Part shown: positions 49,899 through 62,801 of the stretch, in pieces | Layout of the letters: each line of letters begins with the position of its first letter | Position numbering within the stretch: the first letter of the stretch is position 1 | Assembly (NCBI GenBank): GCA_029204225.1 | Contig: CM055107.1 | Span: forward strand, 19,439,815 to 19,503,814 | Length of the DNA: 64,000 nucleotides | Source: Diphasiastrum complanatum | Taxonomy: Eukaryota > Streptophyta > Lycopodiopsida > Lycopodiales > Lycopodiaceae | Direction of reading: 5' to 3' | Position numbers and translations under genes: made by a program | The notes under the pieces: model-generated | The model's database searches: none | What the model was told of the DNA's origin: nothing | What the model saw: only the letters and a program-made list of their open reading frames with translations

Positions 49899-52800
49899 TC
49901 AACGACACTGTTCTTCTACATCTATGGGAAGCTCAATGTTATTGTTAGGACTAAGACTTTGCAAAGACATTACACTTTGAGGAAACTTGGGAGGAAGCTC
50001 CATTACAAGATCTCCAGAGCGACACTGTTGTTGAATGGCAAGACCTAATGCATAACCTTGGGCTCTTGCAACAGGTACTGCAACAGCATTTCCCACCTGC
50101 ACATATCTGTCACATTTGCATGGCACTTAGCACGCCATAGAAACCTTCCCTCAATTTGTTAGTGTAATTTGGAAAACATCAAATTACAGAATTCTCTGAA
50201 TTGTTGGGGGTGAGAGCATTACAGCACTGTAGCCCATGAGCCCATGGGCTCATCACTTGAAGGCACTGTACGCATGTAACTAGCTCCACTGCTAGATGCT
50301 AGATGACTTTAATAAAACCAGCTTAATTTACTATGTGATATAGATAAATAAAATAATAAGCATTTTACACTGGAGAGTCTCGGCCCTCGAACATTACTTG
50401 ATTTGAGAATCCTTGGCCTCAAGCCAGGTTCCCAAATCTGACAAAGTACCACCCCTTGGGGCAAGACTTTGGACCAAACGTAATGGGTACCTGAGGCGTT
50501 TTGACCATTTCTCAGTCCGCTTAAAATGCAGAATGAGTAACACAATTGATTATGATGATTCTATTTTCATAGTTGTTGTATGAGAAAAAGCCACGGTGCC
50601 CATTAAGAAATGGAAGTAGCCCAGGCAGATGCCCCGATAAGAAGTCACAGGGCTCAGACGGCCGGGCCTGTGACTCCTTAACTCTGCCCGGCTTCCGCAA
50701 TACATAAACTACCTTTGCTTTGAACATGTCCATGACATAACACAACAAAGGAGCATTTATTTCTAGAATAACTCACCTCTCTTTTACCGGGCCAAAGAGC
50801 TTGTAATGGTCTGGAAATCCTTGCAGGCGGGCATTCTCTCTTATTGTGAGGACACGATCTTGCTCTGGATGAAGGATTATCTGAATATCATGTAAGGGCA
50901 AGAATTAATTACACAACCGCAAAGATGAGAAGATAATTATGCATTGACTCATTGTAGTCAATTTTGGCCCAATTCTGCCTAAAACTAGAAAGAATTTATT
51001 GAAGGTTTGTGTGCACAAATAATTGTACCTGGTTGTGAGGCTCAGCCCTCCCAACAACAGTTGACACAATTTCATCCCACCAAAGACGTCCAAATGGTCT
51101 GCGATAGTCAATGCACAAGGCAGATATCAATCAAATAGCAAGGCCAAGAACAATCTAACTAATGCATTATGCAATCTACATGTCTGCACGAATGCAAAAA
51201 TAATAACTTTATCAGCATCAGTGACCATAGTACAACAGGAGAACATGTCCAAGTTCTCAACTTACTTCAGGGAGCGCCCTTTCACGAAGGTGATAGCGTA
51301 GTCTGGGACCTGAAAACAATAGAAACGTAGATGTCAAACTGAGTCCAGAAGAAACAGCCTCTTACTGCAAATTTGAAATTGTTGCTGCAAAAGCAGAACG
51401 CAGTGGGTTGAACTTTGATCTCACCAGAGGCTTTCCTGACGACAAGTATACCCGTTCAGTCTCCTGGTCCAGCTCAACCGTATTGTCGGGGCGGATAACC
51501 ACACCTTCCAAATCTCTGAAGTTTGCTCCCTGCTCGAGCCAGGTGGCTTACAATTATCACTGCATATTCACTACGTAGTAATGCCTTGCACGGGGTAACA
51601 ACCATGAAGAAAAAAAGTAAAGTTCTGTCAGAAAATACCTTCTTCTTTGGGATTTTGCATGTTCTTTGATAATCATCAATATTCAGTTCTAAAGGTCGAT
51701 GATCATAAAGTGTCAGCTTTTTCATTTTACTCGTTAAAGGCGCTCTGCCACTCAATACTGCAAAATATCGAAAGAGCGAAGGGTTAAAACTGGATGTGGG
51801 ATGAGCCAGCACAGATAGAAAACGTCTACTGAAATTCGCAAAAACCAGCAATTATCAAAAAGCGAAAAACTCGATTGGTATTTAAACAAGATAAATTCAG
51901 AATTCTGATATTGCAAGGCTACTGCTCCAGGCCATGTAGATATTCCCATATGATATCTAACACCTCCAAAAGTTACATCCTGAAATAGGAAATAAGCAAA
52001 AATAACCAAAAAAAATCTGCTCTACAAAGACCTTCGTCTATTTAAGTGTCGACCTTGAAAGAACGTCGAGGTTGAAAGCGCAATACACATGTACTCATTC
52101 TATGTCGATTGTGTGAAATATAGGCAAACAGATGTACACCAAATACGGACTATTGTTATGAAGAATCCAAATAAGGACTATTGTTATGAAGAATGATAAT
52201 TTTGTGTGATGCATAAGTCATCTGAGTCTGTGGTAGCTCAAACTAGAGTTATTTGCACAATATAACAGTGAGGTAGCTGCTTCTGGAATTTGCTCAATCT
52301 GATTCGTCAAATTGCGAGGCCAGCAAAAAAAATGAAACGCCTTTTGTGTCTTTAATATATACTATGGCGTTGGTTGCTACCGATTGAACACTCCAGATAG
52401 ATTGTCCAGCTCAATTATTTATATCAACCATGGTTTGTTAAGTCTTGCTGGTAACAAATGTACATGTAGAGCTTCGCAGCACAAGCACTGCAACTTAGCT
52501 TATGCCTGTTGTGACTGTACTGTAGAGGCTTCAGAAAGTGTGATTACAAGGTTAATGGTGGTTCAGCGTTTTTGCTAGAATATGCAGTTTACACATTTTG
52601 CCAGCCCAGACCAGGTAGAAGACAAGGTATTCTTTATATTTTCAGAATTTGTAAAGTTTGCAATATTCCAGTGCATCAAAAAATTTCCAATTCTCAAGGA
52701 ATTCTGCCAACTGAACAAATTTTTATTTACAAATAGAACTGTATTTTGCCCCAGTGGCAAATCTAGCAAACAAAAACAACCCTGTTTACAACTAAACTGG

Positions 52801-55800
52801 TTATTCTCTTTGAAAAAAGAATAATGTCCTCACAGGATGGTACCTTCCTTTGATGAACGGATATATCGTTGAAAATCGGTCCTTGGTGCTTTCTGATAGT
52901 CCATTTCATCCCGCCTTTCAGAGTTTTCAACCTTGACAAAAGTTCAAGTGCAGTTCATGCAACTTCAGCAATAGCTCTACCAACTGTACAAAGAAATTTG
53001 TTCTTAGAGATGGAGTTTATTTCGCAGGTGATTTCTAACTTTGTAAAAACAAAAAGACAATCATTTGGCACAACCTGCTATATAACTTTTAGGGTATCTT
53101 GATGCCACCTTGTACAAATTGTTGTCATCGTACATCACATACAAGAAAAAGGGTAAAAATAAGCACAATTTTGATAACCAAAAGCAAGAGAGATAGCCTT
53201 AAGTGAAGTAACCCAAAAAGAAAGTGTCGGGTTCTGTGGTCGCCTACAAGTAAGATATCTGCAGAGTAGACTTGCTCTGAAAACAGAGTCCAGATTCCAT
53301 ACACTCACTGACACTTTTTATGGAATAACAAAAATGACATGAATAAACACAGTTGTGGAAGGGATAAAGCTATTTCCAAAAAAAAGGTTTTGATGACTTA
53401 TAAGTTACAATCATTGTAAATATACCATTTTCAGGTATGAGCTTTACAATGCACATGGATACACAAAAATGCATATCTTTGGATTTGGCATCCAAATTCC
53501 AATTTATCCTCCTAGTACAATTTCATCAGCAACTTTATGTCCAAGATTGACCATACGTGCCTTGAATGGTTTATGAAAGCAAACATCAATGAACATCACA
53601 CTTTTATAGTTCCATATGCGAGTTGGAGAAAATGAGCCCTGGCATCTTTGCTCCTACAAAAACTGCCTTTTCTTTAAATTTGGAAGCTTACAACTGGAAG
53701 ATCAGAAATCGCATCTCCAAGAACAAGGGCTTTCTGTAGATTTGGATGTTGTGTTTCATCGTATGCAACTACATTCCTCTGCAAAGCACAAAATACATTG
53801 AATAAATAACAAAATGCCAGCAAAAAATGAATGGACTGGTCTGAATGATGGCAACAGAGCATGCATCAAATAGTGCAAATGTGAAGATGTTCTGAATAGC
53901 ACCTCCCAGTCAGCTGGAATGTTGCCCCTGACAACAACATTATGGGTCGGGAGAGGAAAAGGAGGGAGTTTCTGCAGCAAGCAGTTGGATAGTCATTGTT
54001 TTGTGATCACTATGACGACAACAATTCCATGCAGCATCACAATCACCAACATTCAGCCATTCTGCACTGTCATCAAGCTTTGATATGATAACCCTACAAA
54101 TGTAGCAAAAACTCAGACCTCGTTTGGACAAGCTCCCCAAAGGAAAACTCGCATGCGAAATTGTGCAAGCCCATAACAGCCAGCAACCATTAAGCCAAGC
54201 TTTGCCTGTACAGAAGAAGAATTAATTAGGACAAGCTCAACCAATCTAGCTAAATTCTATTTGATTTGTTATTCTCAAGGGCATCCAACTCCATATGCCT
54301 AATTTGTGCAATAGTTTTCAAAATTGCTCAAAAATAGTCATAGATGCCAAATGTAACCTGATAATGCATGCTGACAAGCCGACTAAGCGCATAGCGTCCC
54401 AAGACTCCACCACAGAATTTAAGAATGTCCACAACATTCTCCATCAGAAGAAATCTAGGCTTCAGAAAATCCACAATGTCCATGTAGATTACCATCTGAT
54501 GATTTCTGGGATCATCTAAGGGAGCAATTGCATTACGAAAACGGTTGAAACCACTGGCTCCTTGACAGGGAGGGCCGCCACAAATTACATCAACATCACC
54601 CTGAACATGAAATACAAAAGTTGTTGGCTCAGCAAAAATTTAAAACTATTGTGCTTGTTTCTTATTTGCAAAGAGCAACCAATATGTGTGGTCCACCATA
54701 TTATGGGGGACTTAAACATTTGTCAAAAAATCTTCCAAGTTCATAGATACTGGCCCCATAGCCATAGTGTGTATATGTACGAGGGTCGTTCAATGTTATT
54801 CAATGCTGCGCGATCTAAAAATGTAGCAAAGCAAACTTGCGTCCATTGCAACTATGTGCATAATTAATTAATCCTAATACCTAACACTTATGACTATTAT
54901 TTTTTACTTTCTAAGCTTTCTTTCCCCCCTAAGACATCTGAAAAATTTAAAAAGAAGACCCAAAAGAAAATAATGTTCCGTCTGGAAAGACCCTCAATTC
55001 TGGAACGTGATGTATCTATGCTTCACCATATGGCGTTCACCGTATGACAGCAGCCAAAGACTTAGCTTTTTAGAACAAGCAGGTCAGGAGCTCAAAGTAA
55101 GAAAACTATCGCTTATTGACAGTTGAACAGCAAAATGAAGAGATTAAACATAATTCATCAAGAAAAAAAAAAATTAAACAATCAAACAACTGCAGTTCCG
55201 TATGAAGTCTCACAGGAAGGGGTAAGATTTTCTTTTTCCTTCCTTCAATCACAAATTCTTGAATACGCTCGTGACAATTCCTGTCAATCAATCAAAATCA
55301 CGTAACTCAGCTCCTTAACACTTGCAAATCCTGCTCTTCCCTACTAGATCCACCTCGTCAAAATGTATTTCTAATGCATATGTACGTGTAGCTGATGACA
55401 GGGACGGCACTGTCAAACAAGTGTTGGGGTCCTTAAGAGTCATCGTGGATAGTCTTCCTCTAAATTATTGTTTGCATAAATTCGTGCAACTTTTGCACTA
55501 ATTTGGGATTGAAGTATATGTTAGAGTTGAAATTTGGAAGCATACTCCAGGCCATCAATGGGCTCCCAGCTATCTTCGTCTTCGTCATACCCTCTCCAAT
55601 GAACCTGTGAAGACCAAAAACACTCATTGAATTATTTGCCACGACAAATTTCTGAATATTGGAAGACTCCCAAGACACGTATTTCAAAGCATTGTCTATA
55701 CAGTCATAACGGCAAATGCAGCCAGTTCTCAACCTTGAACTCAAGTCCCTTTTTGCTGTCCTCATTGGAACCAACCCATCTTATCCCAATAACCTTCTCA

Positions 55801-58270
55801 ACTTCATATTCTCCAGGTTCAACTGTTTCCGATTCATCTTCGCTACTTTCTTCTTCATTCTTAGAGTCATCATTTGCACCTGAACATTTTGACCTCTCCT
55901 CGGCCTTGAAATCCAAACTATCTTCGGAACCCCCATACTTTTGGCACAACTTTTGCCATTCTTTTAGCAAAGTTAAAAAGTCTTCAGCTGCCTCATTTCG
56001 TACCTACATCACAATCAAGTCAATAAAAAATGACATAATACCATCTCAGCTGCCTGTGCTTGTTGCTGAGGCAAAGATGATAAGAAATTCAACATTAACA
56101 GGTGAAGTGCACCTGCGTTTCTGGATGGTTATGGCTTAGGCTCTTGCATGCATTCTGATTGAGATCAACTGCCCACCTCTGCAAGATTCAGATATTGCAT
56201 CAACATATTGCTGCTATTTCCCAAGAAAATTAGGTCATCTATACCAAATTTGTTGTACGAAATGTTTAAACCTACTGTCACAAGGTTGACGCCAGCCAGT
56301 GAAGCTCCCATGCACAAACCAGTCGACATGCCTCCACATCCTGCGTACAAATCTAGCAAACTGAGATCATATTTTGAGACAGAGTTCCTGTCACAAGAGG
56401 CTTCGCTATCAGATTTTTGGTCTGAATGAGCAGTAGTTGTATGAGTGTCATTGCAAATGGTAGATGCGTCATCGCTGCAAGTTGAGCCAGCATCTGTAAA
56501 CACAAGGAAAAATAAACGGATTGACAAAAAGAGGAGATTCCGTCAATAATTATTGTGATGAGAGGACTTGATACAGTAACTGTTGCGCTTGGATTGACGG
56601 TTAATTTCTACAGTACCTGTAGTTAGATCATAATATGTGGAATAAGAATAATTGTAGCCCATGTCAAAATAGTAGTCACATGCAGGAATCGATTTAGTGA
56701 GCTTGTTAAAGTTTTTCTGCACATCACAAAATGTTCACATCAAGTGACAGCAAGCAAGATAAAATTTTCGAAGAAATATTGGACTTGCGTTATAAATATG
56801 TACCTTAGGCATAGCAAGAGTATGCACAAACAAGCCGGAAAAATACCGACATAAGAAACAAATCCTATGATAAATTTGCATACTAACTAGTGAGATCATG
56901 CATGTGATATACTCTCAAAATCATTGACAATGTAACACTTACCAAAGGTGACACCTGTACAACTTTGATTTTTCCAGTAATACACTCGAGAAGGTTATCA
57001 TCCTTCACTTCAGAGTAGAAAATACGCTTCTTGTCATGTTTCTTTGCTTCGTCTTTTCCTATTGCCTGCATTAAGAAAACAAAGTACCAAACAAAGCTAT
57101 AAAGTGCGCATACATAGTTTTGGACGGTGGACGTTAGTAGGAAGATGAGCTTTCCCTATGAGCTTTTATTAGGCGTTCGTACCGTGTCCTCTGCTCGGAA
57201 GAACCATTGGGCAGAGAACCACAAACTTCCATCGACTGCTTTAAAAAATTCTACTATCCTTCCCAAGTAATCAGACTCGCCATCTGACTGCAAAAATTGC
57301 CAGCAAATTGAGTAGCCTTGTGAGAAATGGTAATTTGCATTTGGCAGCTAAGTACCACAAGTTGAGAGAGTTAAGAACAAACATTGACGGTCACACAGTC
57401 ACCCAATTTGTATGAGAGGTTGTCCACCACTGCCTGCAAATAGTGGGCAGCACTCTCAACAGGCCCTTCTGTCTCTTCATCTCTGTAAATAAAATCAGTC
57501 ATTACATTATGCAGTTAATGCTTATAAGCAAAAAATAAATCCACAATTTTGGACTATAGCCGAAAGAGGATCAAATTAGCTTTGCAACAGGATTAGATTC
57601 AGGTTGGTACTTTGCCAAGACTTATTTTGGTACTCAGATGTTAATTGAGATGAAAAAGAAGCGCTATTAGCACAAACCTCTTGACAAAGAAATCGCTGGG
57701 CATTAATCAAACAGGTTCAGAAAACGTACTGGATTTCCAGATAGAAATGCTAAACGGTTGCTCTTATCTACTTGCAGATTTTTGAAAGAGGATAAATCAA
57801 GCATTTTTTCTTCCGTAGGAATGGCAGTCTTTTTTTTCCTGTAACAGCACACTCTTGATGTTTTGCATCACAGGCACGTTTGTACTGCAATGCTACCATG
57901 AAGCAGGCATTTTAACCATTGATAGGTCTTTCAGAACAAAACTTAACCAAGTGAGCTAAGCTGTATAGCTCATCAAGTTTGTCTAAAACCTCGGCAAATC
58001 TGAGTGCTAGTTGAGTTTTTAATACAGACTCCAGAGGCAACATGCAATGCCATGCAGTATTCGTCTGAAATTAATATTACAAGTTAGCATCCTATTCCAG
58101 TGAGGCTTATTTGAGATTGAACAGGCAGCCTTGTGAGAAGTTGATATTTTTAAGATACAAGACCAGAGACACTAGAACCTAAAGACCAGATGATGGCCCA
58201 TCTTAGCAATTTATAAAAGCTCTCACCGAACATCTTCTGAAGCCTTCCTCCTGTCATTGGCTTTCTGCAT
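49899..58270 (-). CDS. CMT: Chromomethylase: DNA (cytosine-5)-methyltransferase with BAH domain and chromodomain
   Basis: Exons, 5' to 3': 58270-58227, 57482-57383, 57287-57183, 57065-56943, 56716-56617, 56493-56276, 56178-56113, 56003-55734, 55604-55546, 55280-55214, 54600-54358, 54205-54119, 53971-53903, 53778-53692, 52931-52844, 51757-51639, 51529-51425, 51309-51266, 51098-51029, 50880-50777, 50106-49899. Every junction is GT-AG and phases agree, giving about 791 codons. Domains: BAH (about residues 25-130; [20 protein letters not shown]), motif I ([16 protein letters not shown], about 205), chromodomain ([11 protein letters not shown] to [10 protein letters not shown], about 315-361) inside the catalytic domain, motif IV GGPPCQG with catalytic Cys near 396, motif [11 protein letters not shown], motif [15 protein letters not shown], motifs IX-X with RLQGFPDHY and [20 protein letters not shown]. 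Family role: CHG methylation guided by H3K9 methylation. Start uncertain: the ATG at 58268-58270 is in frame but overlaps a good acceptor (atgcag), so an earlier N-terminal exon may exist. Confidence 0.95.
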
Positions 58271-59309
58271 ATTCACAACAAGAAAATTTAAATGGTCAAC
58301 AAGAAAGTAACAACTAAACAGCATTGAAATGATGAATGCAAGTTGAGAGATTTCCCGTCTCACTTAACTGTTTCTTTGAGAGTAGAGATCAAAATGCAAG
58401 TGGATTATCTCTCTAGAGCAAAAATCTGGAATGGAACATTAAAATAAAACACAAGGAGTTTCACTGACAAGTCATTGAGCTTGTGATACTTAAATAGGAT
58501 TCGTAAAACCTTCTTATACTTAAACAGGGATCAACAACCAGCAACAATCATTTTTTCCACTACTGTTCACATATTCTGCATTTGCATCCTGTAGTAGACA
58601 TATCTACGTTAGCAGACATATGAAATTTAGGGCTTAGGGTTAGTAGACTGAAATTTAGCCTGCTTTTCTTTCAGGAGTCAGATGGACTTACAGTCTAGTT
58701 AGGAACTTCAACTTGAAGAAGAAATAAGGAGTCTCAAAACATGAATGTCGTGATATGAAACCAATAAAAGGTTCCAGCTTAAACATGTAGAATGAGGATA
58801 CAAGTTGTTCAAGGTACAAAGTACAAAGAAACGTTAAGAACGGAACTGCAACACTGGGAAAGAATCAGCAGACCACACCTTTCAATAATTTGAAACGCTG
58901 ATGTCACAAACTTTCAGTTTATTCCTGGGAATTTTTGCAAAAATCAACCCTCGAAGAAATGGGAATATTGAAACAAGATATGGATTCATGAGATGGAAAA
59001 ATGTCACAAAGAATACCACATATAATGCATTTTGTGGAAAGGAAAGAGGACGAGAAAGTTGTTAAAAAGCCTTGTTCTGTACGGTGCAGAACCATGGGTT
59101 AACTACAACGTCAGCGAATGCTCTTTCTTGTTGCCTTTACTGATAATAAAGAAATATTTAGATGAGTTCATTTTTGTAAGAATTCTGCTGGTAAAAAATG
59201 AATTTTATCACTAGTAAAGGTTACTAGATAGATGCTTTCCTATGCATCAAATTCAGTCTGAAAAACATGAATCTAAAACATGGGGAAATATAATTAATTC
59301 CACTTTTAA
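58271..59309. other. Putative 5' flank of the chromomethylase gene
   Basis: No further exon was recognised here on the minus strand, though one is possible. The segment separates the gene from a copia element pointing the other way. Confidence 0.45.
58627..58643 (-). promoter_or_regulatory. Telo-box-like motif upstream of the chromomethylase
   Basis: On the minus strand it reads ctaaccctaagccctaa, containing AACCCTAA, about 360 bp upstream of the putative start. Telo-boxes occur in promoters of plant genes active in dividing cells. Whether this lies in the promoter or in a 5' UTR intron is unknown. Confidence 0.4.
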
Positions 59310-61305
59310 GCTTTGTAATGTAAGCTTGATGTGAAAGCTATCAAGTGTATATTCCTAGGATATGATGATCGTGTGAAGGGCTATAGATGTTTTGATCAGT
59401 GGAGAACAAAATACATGTCAGCCGCGATGTCATCTTTGATGAATCTAAGATGTATGAAGACGAGGATGCTGAGAAGACAAACACATCCAGTGAGAAAGAT
59501 GGTATAGTCACGGATACATCTCAAGATACTACTACTCAACTTGAAGAGACAGGTTGGAGAGGTAGAGATAACTTTTTGGTGCAAGAAGGATTGAAGTTGC
59601 AGGTGACAAACGCAAGGAGAAAGATGTACCGTGGGATACATTTTCACCAGGAAGCTGATCACCTGACAGGAAGCTCCCTAAGTGGTTTGAGAGATTGTTG
59701 GAGAGCCGCGACATGGATGACTTTCCAGGATCATCTAGCCAGGGAGAGCTACGAAGATCAACAAGAGAGAAGACACAACCTGAAAGGTATGAAGCGAACC
59801 TTCAACTTATGGTGAAGCGAAGGATGATGACATTTGGGTCAAGGCCATGGAAGAGGAGATGGAGTCAATTGCTAAGCATAGCACATGGGACTTAATGGAA
59901 CCACCAATTGGCAAGAAACCCATTGGTTGTAATGGGTATACAGGACTAAGTACCATGCAGATGGAAGTATAGCAAAGCACAAAGCAAGATTGGTGATCAA
60001 AGGGTATGCACAAAGTAAAGGGATCGACTATGAGGAGACCTTTGCACCAGTATGTAAGTGGAATACTCTACATCTACTTGTTGCTTTAGCTTCACATTTT
60101 GGTTGGCCTTTGCATCAAATGGATGTGAAATCTGCTTTTCTAAATGGTGAGTTAGAAGAAGAGGTGTTCATGGATCAACCTGAGGAGAATAAAGTATGTC
60201 ACTTGAAGAAAGCGCTTTATGGTCTTAAACAGGCACCACGTGCATGGTATAGTAGGATTGATGCCTACTTTCGTTCTAAGGGGATGGTGAGAGCACATTC
60301 TGATCCAAATCTTTATGTCTTATGCTTTGATGGTATGGTTACTTTGATTGCTCTTTATGTTGATGACTTGATTATCATGAGAAATAATCAAGAGATGATA
60401 GACATGATCAAGAAAGACCTCATGGAACAATTCGAGATGACAAATCTCAGCCTAATGCATTATTGCCTTGGAGTGGAGGTGTGGCAAAAAGGACACGAAG
60501 TGGGTTTAACACAGGTGAAGTATGTCAGAGAGTTGTTGCACAAGTTCAGGTTGCAGGACTGCAAACCAGTGAACACTCCTATTGAACCAGGTAAAAGGCT
60601 TTCTAAGCTTGATGAGTCATAGCCATTTGATGCTACGCTGTATAGGTAGTTAGTAGGGAGCTTGATTTACCTTACCACAACTAGACCAGATATATGCTAT
60701 GCTGTTGGTATTGTAAGTCAGTTCATGGCAACACCTACGGAAACGCATTGGAAGGCAGCTAAGCGCATTTTGCGTTATGTCAAAGGCACTTCAAATTATG
60801 GCTTGGCTTACAGGAAGCATGAGGGTTTACCTGAGTTATGTGGCTATGTGGATGGAGATTGGGGAGGTGACTATGATGATCGTAGATCCACCATAGGGTA
60901 TGTATTCCAGCTTTGTGGCGGTTGCTTTTCCTGGTCTAGTAAAAGCAAAGTATATTTGCTTTATCCACCACAGAAGCAGAGTATAAGGCAATGTGTAGTG
61001 CAGCACAGGAAGCTATATGCTTGAGGCAAATCTTGGATGAAGTTGGCATGAAACAGGAAAATCCCACAACTATACATAGCGACAGTCAGAGTGGCATTCA
61101 GCTAGCAAAGAATCCAGTGTTCCATGCGAGAACCAAACACATTGAGATTCAGTATCACTTTATACGTGAGAGGCTGCTGAGTCGTGAAATTCATGTTGTT
61201 CATTGTAGTACGGAAGAACAACTAGCTGATATTTTCACTAAGCCACTTATTAGAGAAAAGTTTGATAAGTTTAGATCAAAGCTTTATGTACTTAAAGTTT
61301 GTTGA
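59310..61305 (+). pseudogene. 5'-truncated Ty1/copia pol (integrase C-terminus, RT, RNase H)
   Basis: It starts inside the integrase C-terminal part (KLDVKAIKCIFLGYDDRVKG, about 59322), then VSRDVIFDE after a one-base shift near 59395. RT: KGYAQSKGIDYEETFAPVCKW (about 59993), LHQMDVKSAFLNGELEEEVF, KKALYGLKQAPRAWY, catalytic LYVDDLIIM (about 60355). A TAG at 60620 and frameshifts interrupt it. RNase [21 protein letters not shown] (about 60841), then SDSQSGIQLAKNPVFHARTK and the end TEEQLADIFTKPL to TGA 61303. The RT frame of 210 codons is well preserved, so it is younger than the copy at 36 kb. gag, protease and the integrase core are absent. Confidence 0.93.
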
Positions 61306-61640
61306 CTTTAAAACTATGTATATGATGGTATAAAAAGTAGACTCTAGTTTAAGGGCGAGAGGTAAAATTGAAGTAGAATCACTGTGTTAGTGTACTGTGG
61401 ATCCTATCAGTGGATAAGGATCAGTTGGCCTCGCCACAAGGCAAGTCGACGGGACACGCATTCCGTCAACGACAACCTGGGTCATGCAAGGGTTGCCTGA
61501 GTGAAGAACTATATGTACAGTGTAATTTCATTTTGAGAAATACAGTTGCTATGTGAGCTTGCCGTGGAGAGTGTTTTCTGTCTGTGTTACTGTGTAGCAT
61601 GATCTGTGTTCCTATTTGAAGCAAATTCTAAGTCCAGGGG
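61306..61640 (+). mobile_element. Probable 3' end and LTR remnant of the copia element
   Basis: A purine run (taagggcgagaggtaaaa, about 61350) follows the pol stop, as expected of a copia polypurine tract. The LTR should start shortly after. A candidate TGTTAGTGTACTG lies at about 61385. The end is unclear and no second LTR was found. Confidence 0.45.
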
Positions 61641-61649
61641 ACCTAGTTG

Positions 61650-62290
61650 TTACATCCGGTCATGGCCCAAGCACCATTCGAGAAGTGGGGATTGGACTAT
61701 ATCGGTCCTATCCACTCAACAACCATGAGTACCCAAGCCCAATACATCATCATGGCTACAGATTATCTTACCAAATGGGTAGAAGCCAAGGCCGTACGAG
61801 TGGCCAATGCCATGACTATTGCCAAGTTTTTGTATGAAAATATCATTGTGTGGTTCAGATGCCTGGTGGAGATAGTCAGCAATCGCGGGAGCCACTCTAT
61901 GAATGAGATCTGTGGGCATTCATTCTAACATACAAGGGCATCACTAATCAAACGCCATTCCAGCCGGTTTATGATCAGGACGTTGTAATGCCAGTAGTGT
62001 TTTTGGTACCATCATTATGGATTGCAACCACACAGCGCCTAGATGATTCCAAAAGCATGGCATGATAATCTATTCACAAGAAGGATCTTCAAGCGGGACA
62101 TTTGGTCCTCATGTATAAAAGCAAGGTAATCAAGAAAAAATTGAAATACATAGGTGAAGGTCCATACCGTATCAATTAAGTCCTCAACCATGAAGGCATG
62201 ACACTTCGACATCCAGATGGGACTCCATTCGATACACCCATCAATGGTAGCCGATTACATAAGTATTGGCCACCTCAATGACACAAAAAT
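61650..62290 (+). pseudogene. Ty3/gypsy integrase relic, Tat-like
   Basis: The frame 61647-61928 reads APFEKWGLDYIGPIHSTTMS, TDYLTKWVEAKAV, KFLYENIIVWF and EIVSNRGSHSMNEI (the second catalytic Asp in VSDRG replaced by Asn). Then NQTPFQPVYDQDVVMPVVF, a gap, and the C-terminal HLVLMYKSKVIKKKLKYIGEGP and NGSRLHKYWPP with stops. It resembles element A integrase (FHKWGIDFVGPIS, EGPYVIN) and represents the same lineage. A large piece after the core has been deleted. Confidence 0.88.
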
Positions 62291-62779
62291 GAAGCATGAT
62301 AATGACTAGTGGATGATTTACATACAAATTCTACACTACCACAAGCAGTCATCATGATGAGATCCAAGCAGGAAGCACCATCAGATGAAGCCAAGAGGTA
62401 GCAGATTATCATCAGAGAGCAGATATCAACTAACAGTGCTAATCAGACTTGAAAATATAAGGTCCGATCAAGCAAAATAAGGAGAAAACCACTTGAGATG
62501 ATGAAATAGCTACCAAAATCTCATAAGTACCCTCGTCGAGCTCACCATAAGCAGATCACACCCAAAGGGACCTCCAACAAACTATGCGAGAGTTACTTGT
62601 GCAAGAACAATAAAACAATGGACCTAATCAGAGACAAACTTCAAAACCTTTGTAGGCCATCAAGATTATCAAACCAAACTTCGCAAGTAGCATAAATGTA
62701 ATTAGAGCAGTCAAATTGACTTGCCTAATTGGTTTGTAGAAAAATGTTGAAATGAGAAAGTTGTGTGAGAGTTCCTTCC

Positions 62780-62801
62780 TTGCGAGGGTTGAACCCTCGC
62801 A
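62780..62801. repeat. Perfect palindrome TGCGAGGGTT-G-AACCCTCGCA
   Basis: Ten-base arms around a single central G, in AT-rich DNA. gcgaggg-like words do not recur nearby. Confidence 0.85.

Noticed and set aside
51758-52843. An extra chromomethylase exon at about 51860-51975 ([11 protein letters not shown])
   Set aside because: It has a good acceptor, but it would enter out of phase and hit a stop. The exons at 52931-52844 and 51757-51639 join directly in phase.
57770-57900. An extra chromomethylase exon reading [14 protein letters not shown]
   Set aside because: The exon at 58264-58227 joins 57482 in perfect phase without it. Including it lacks support.
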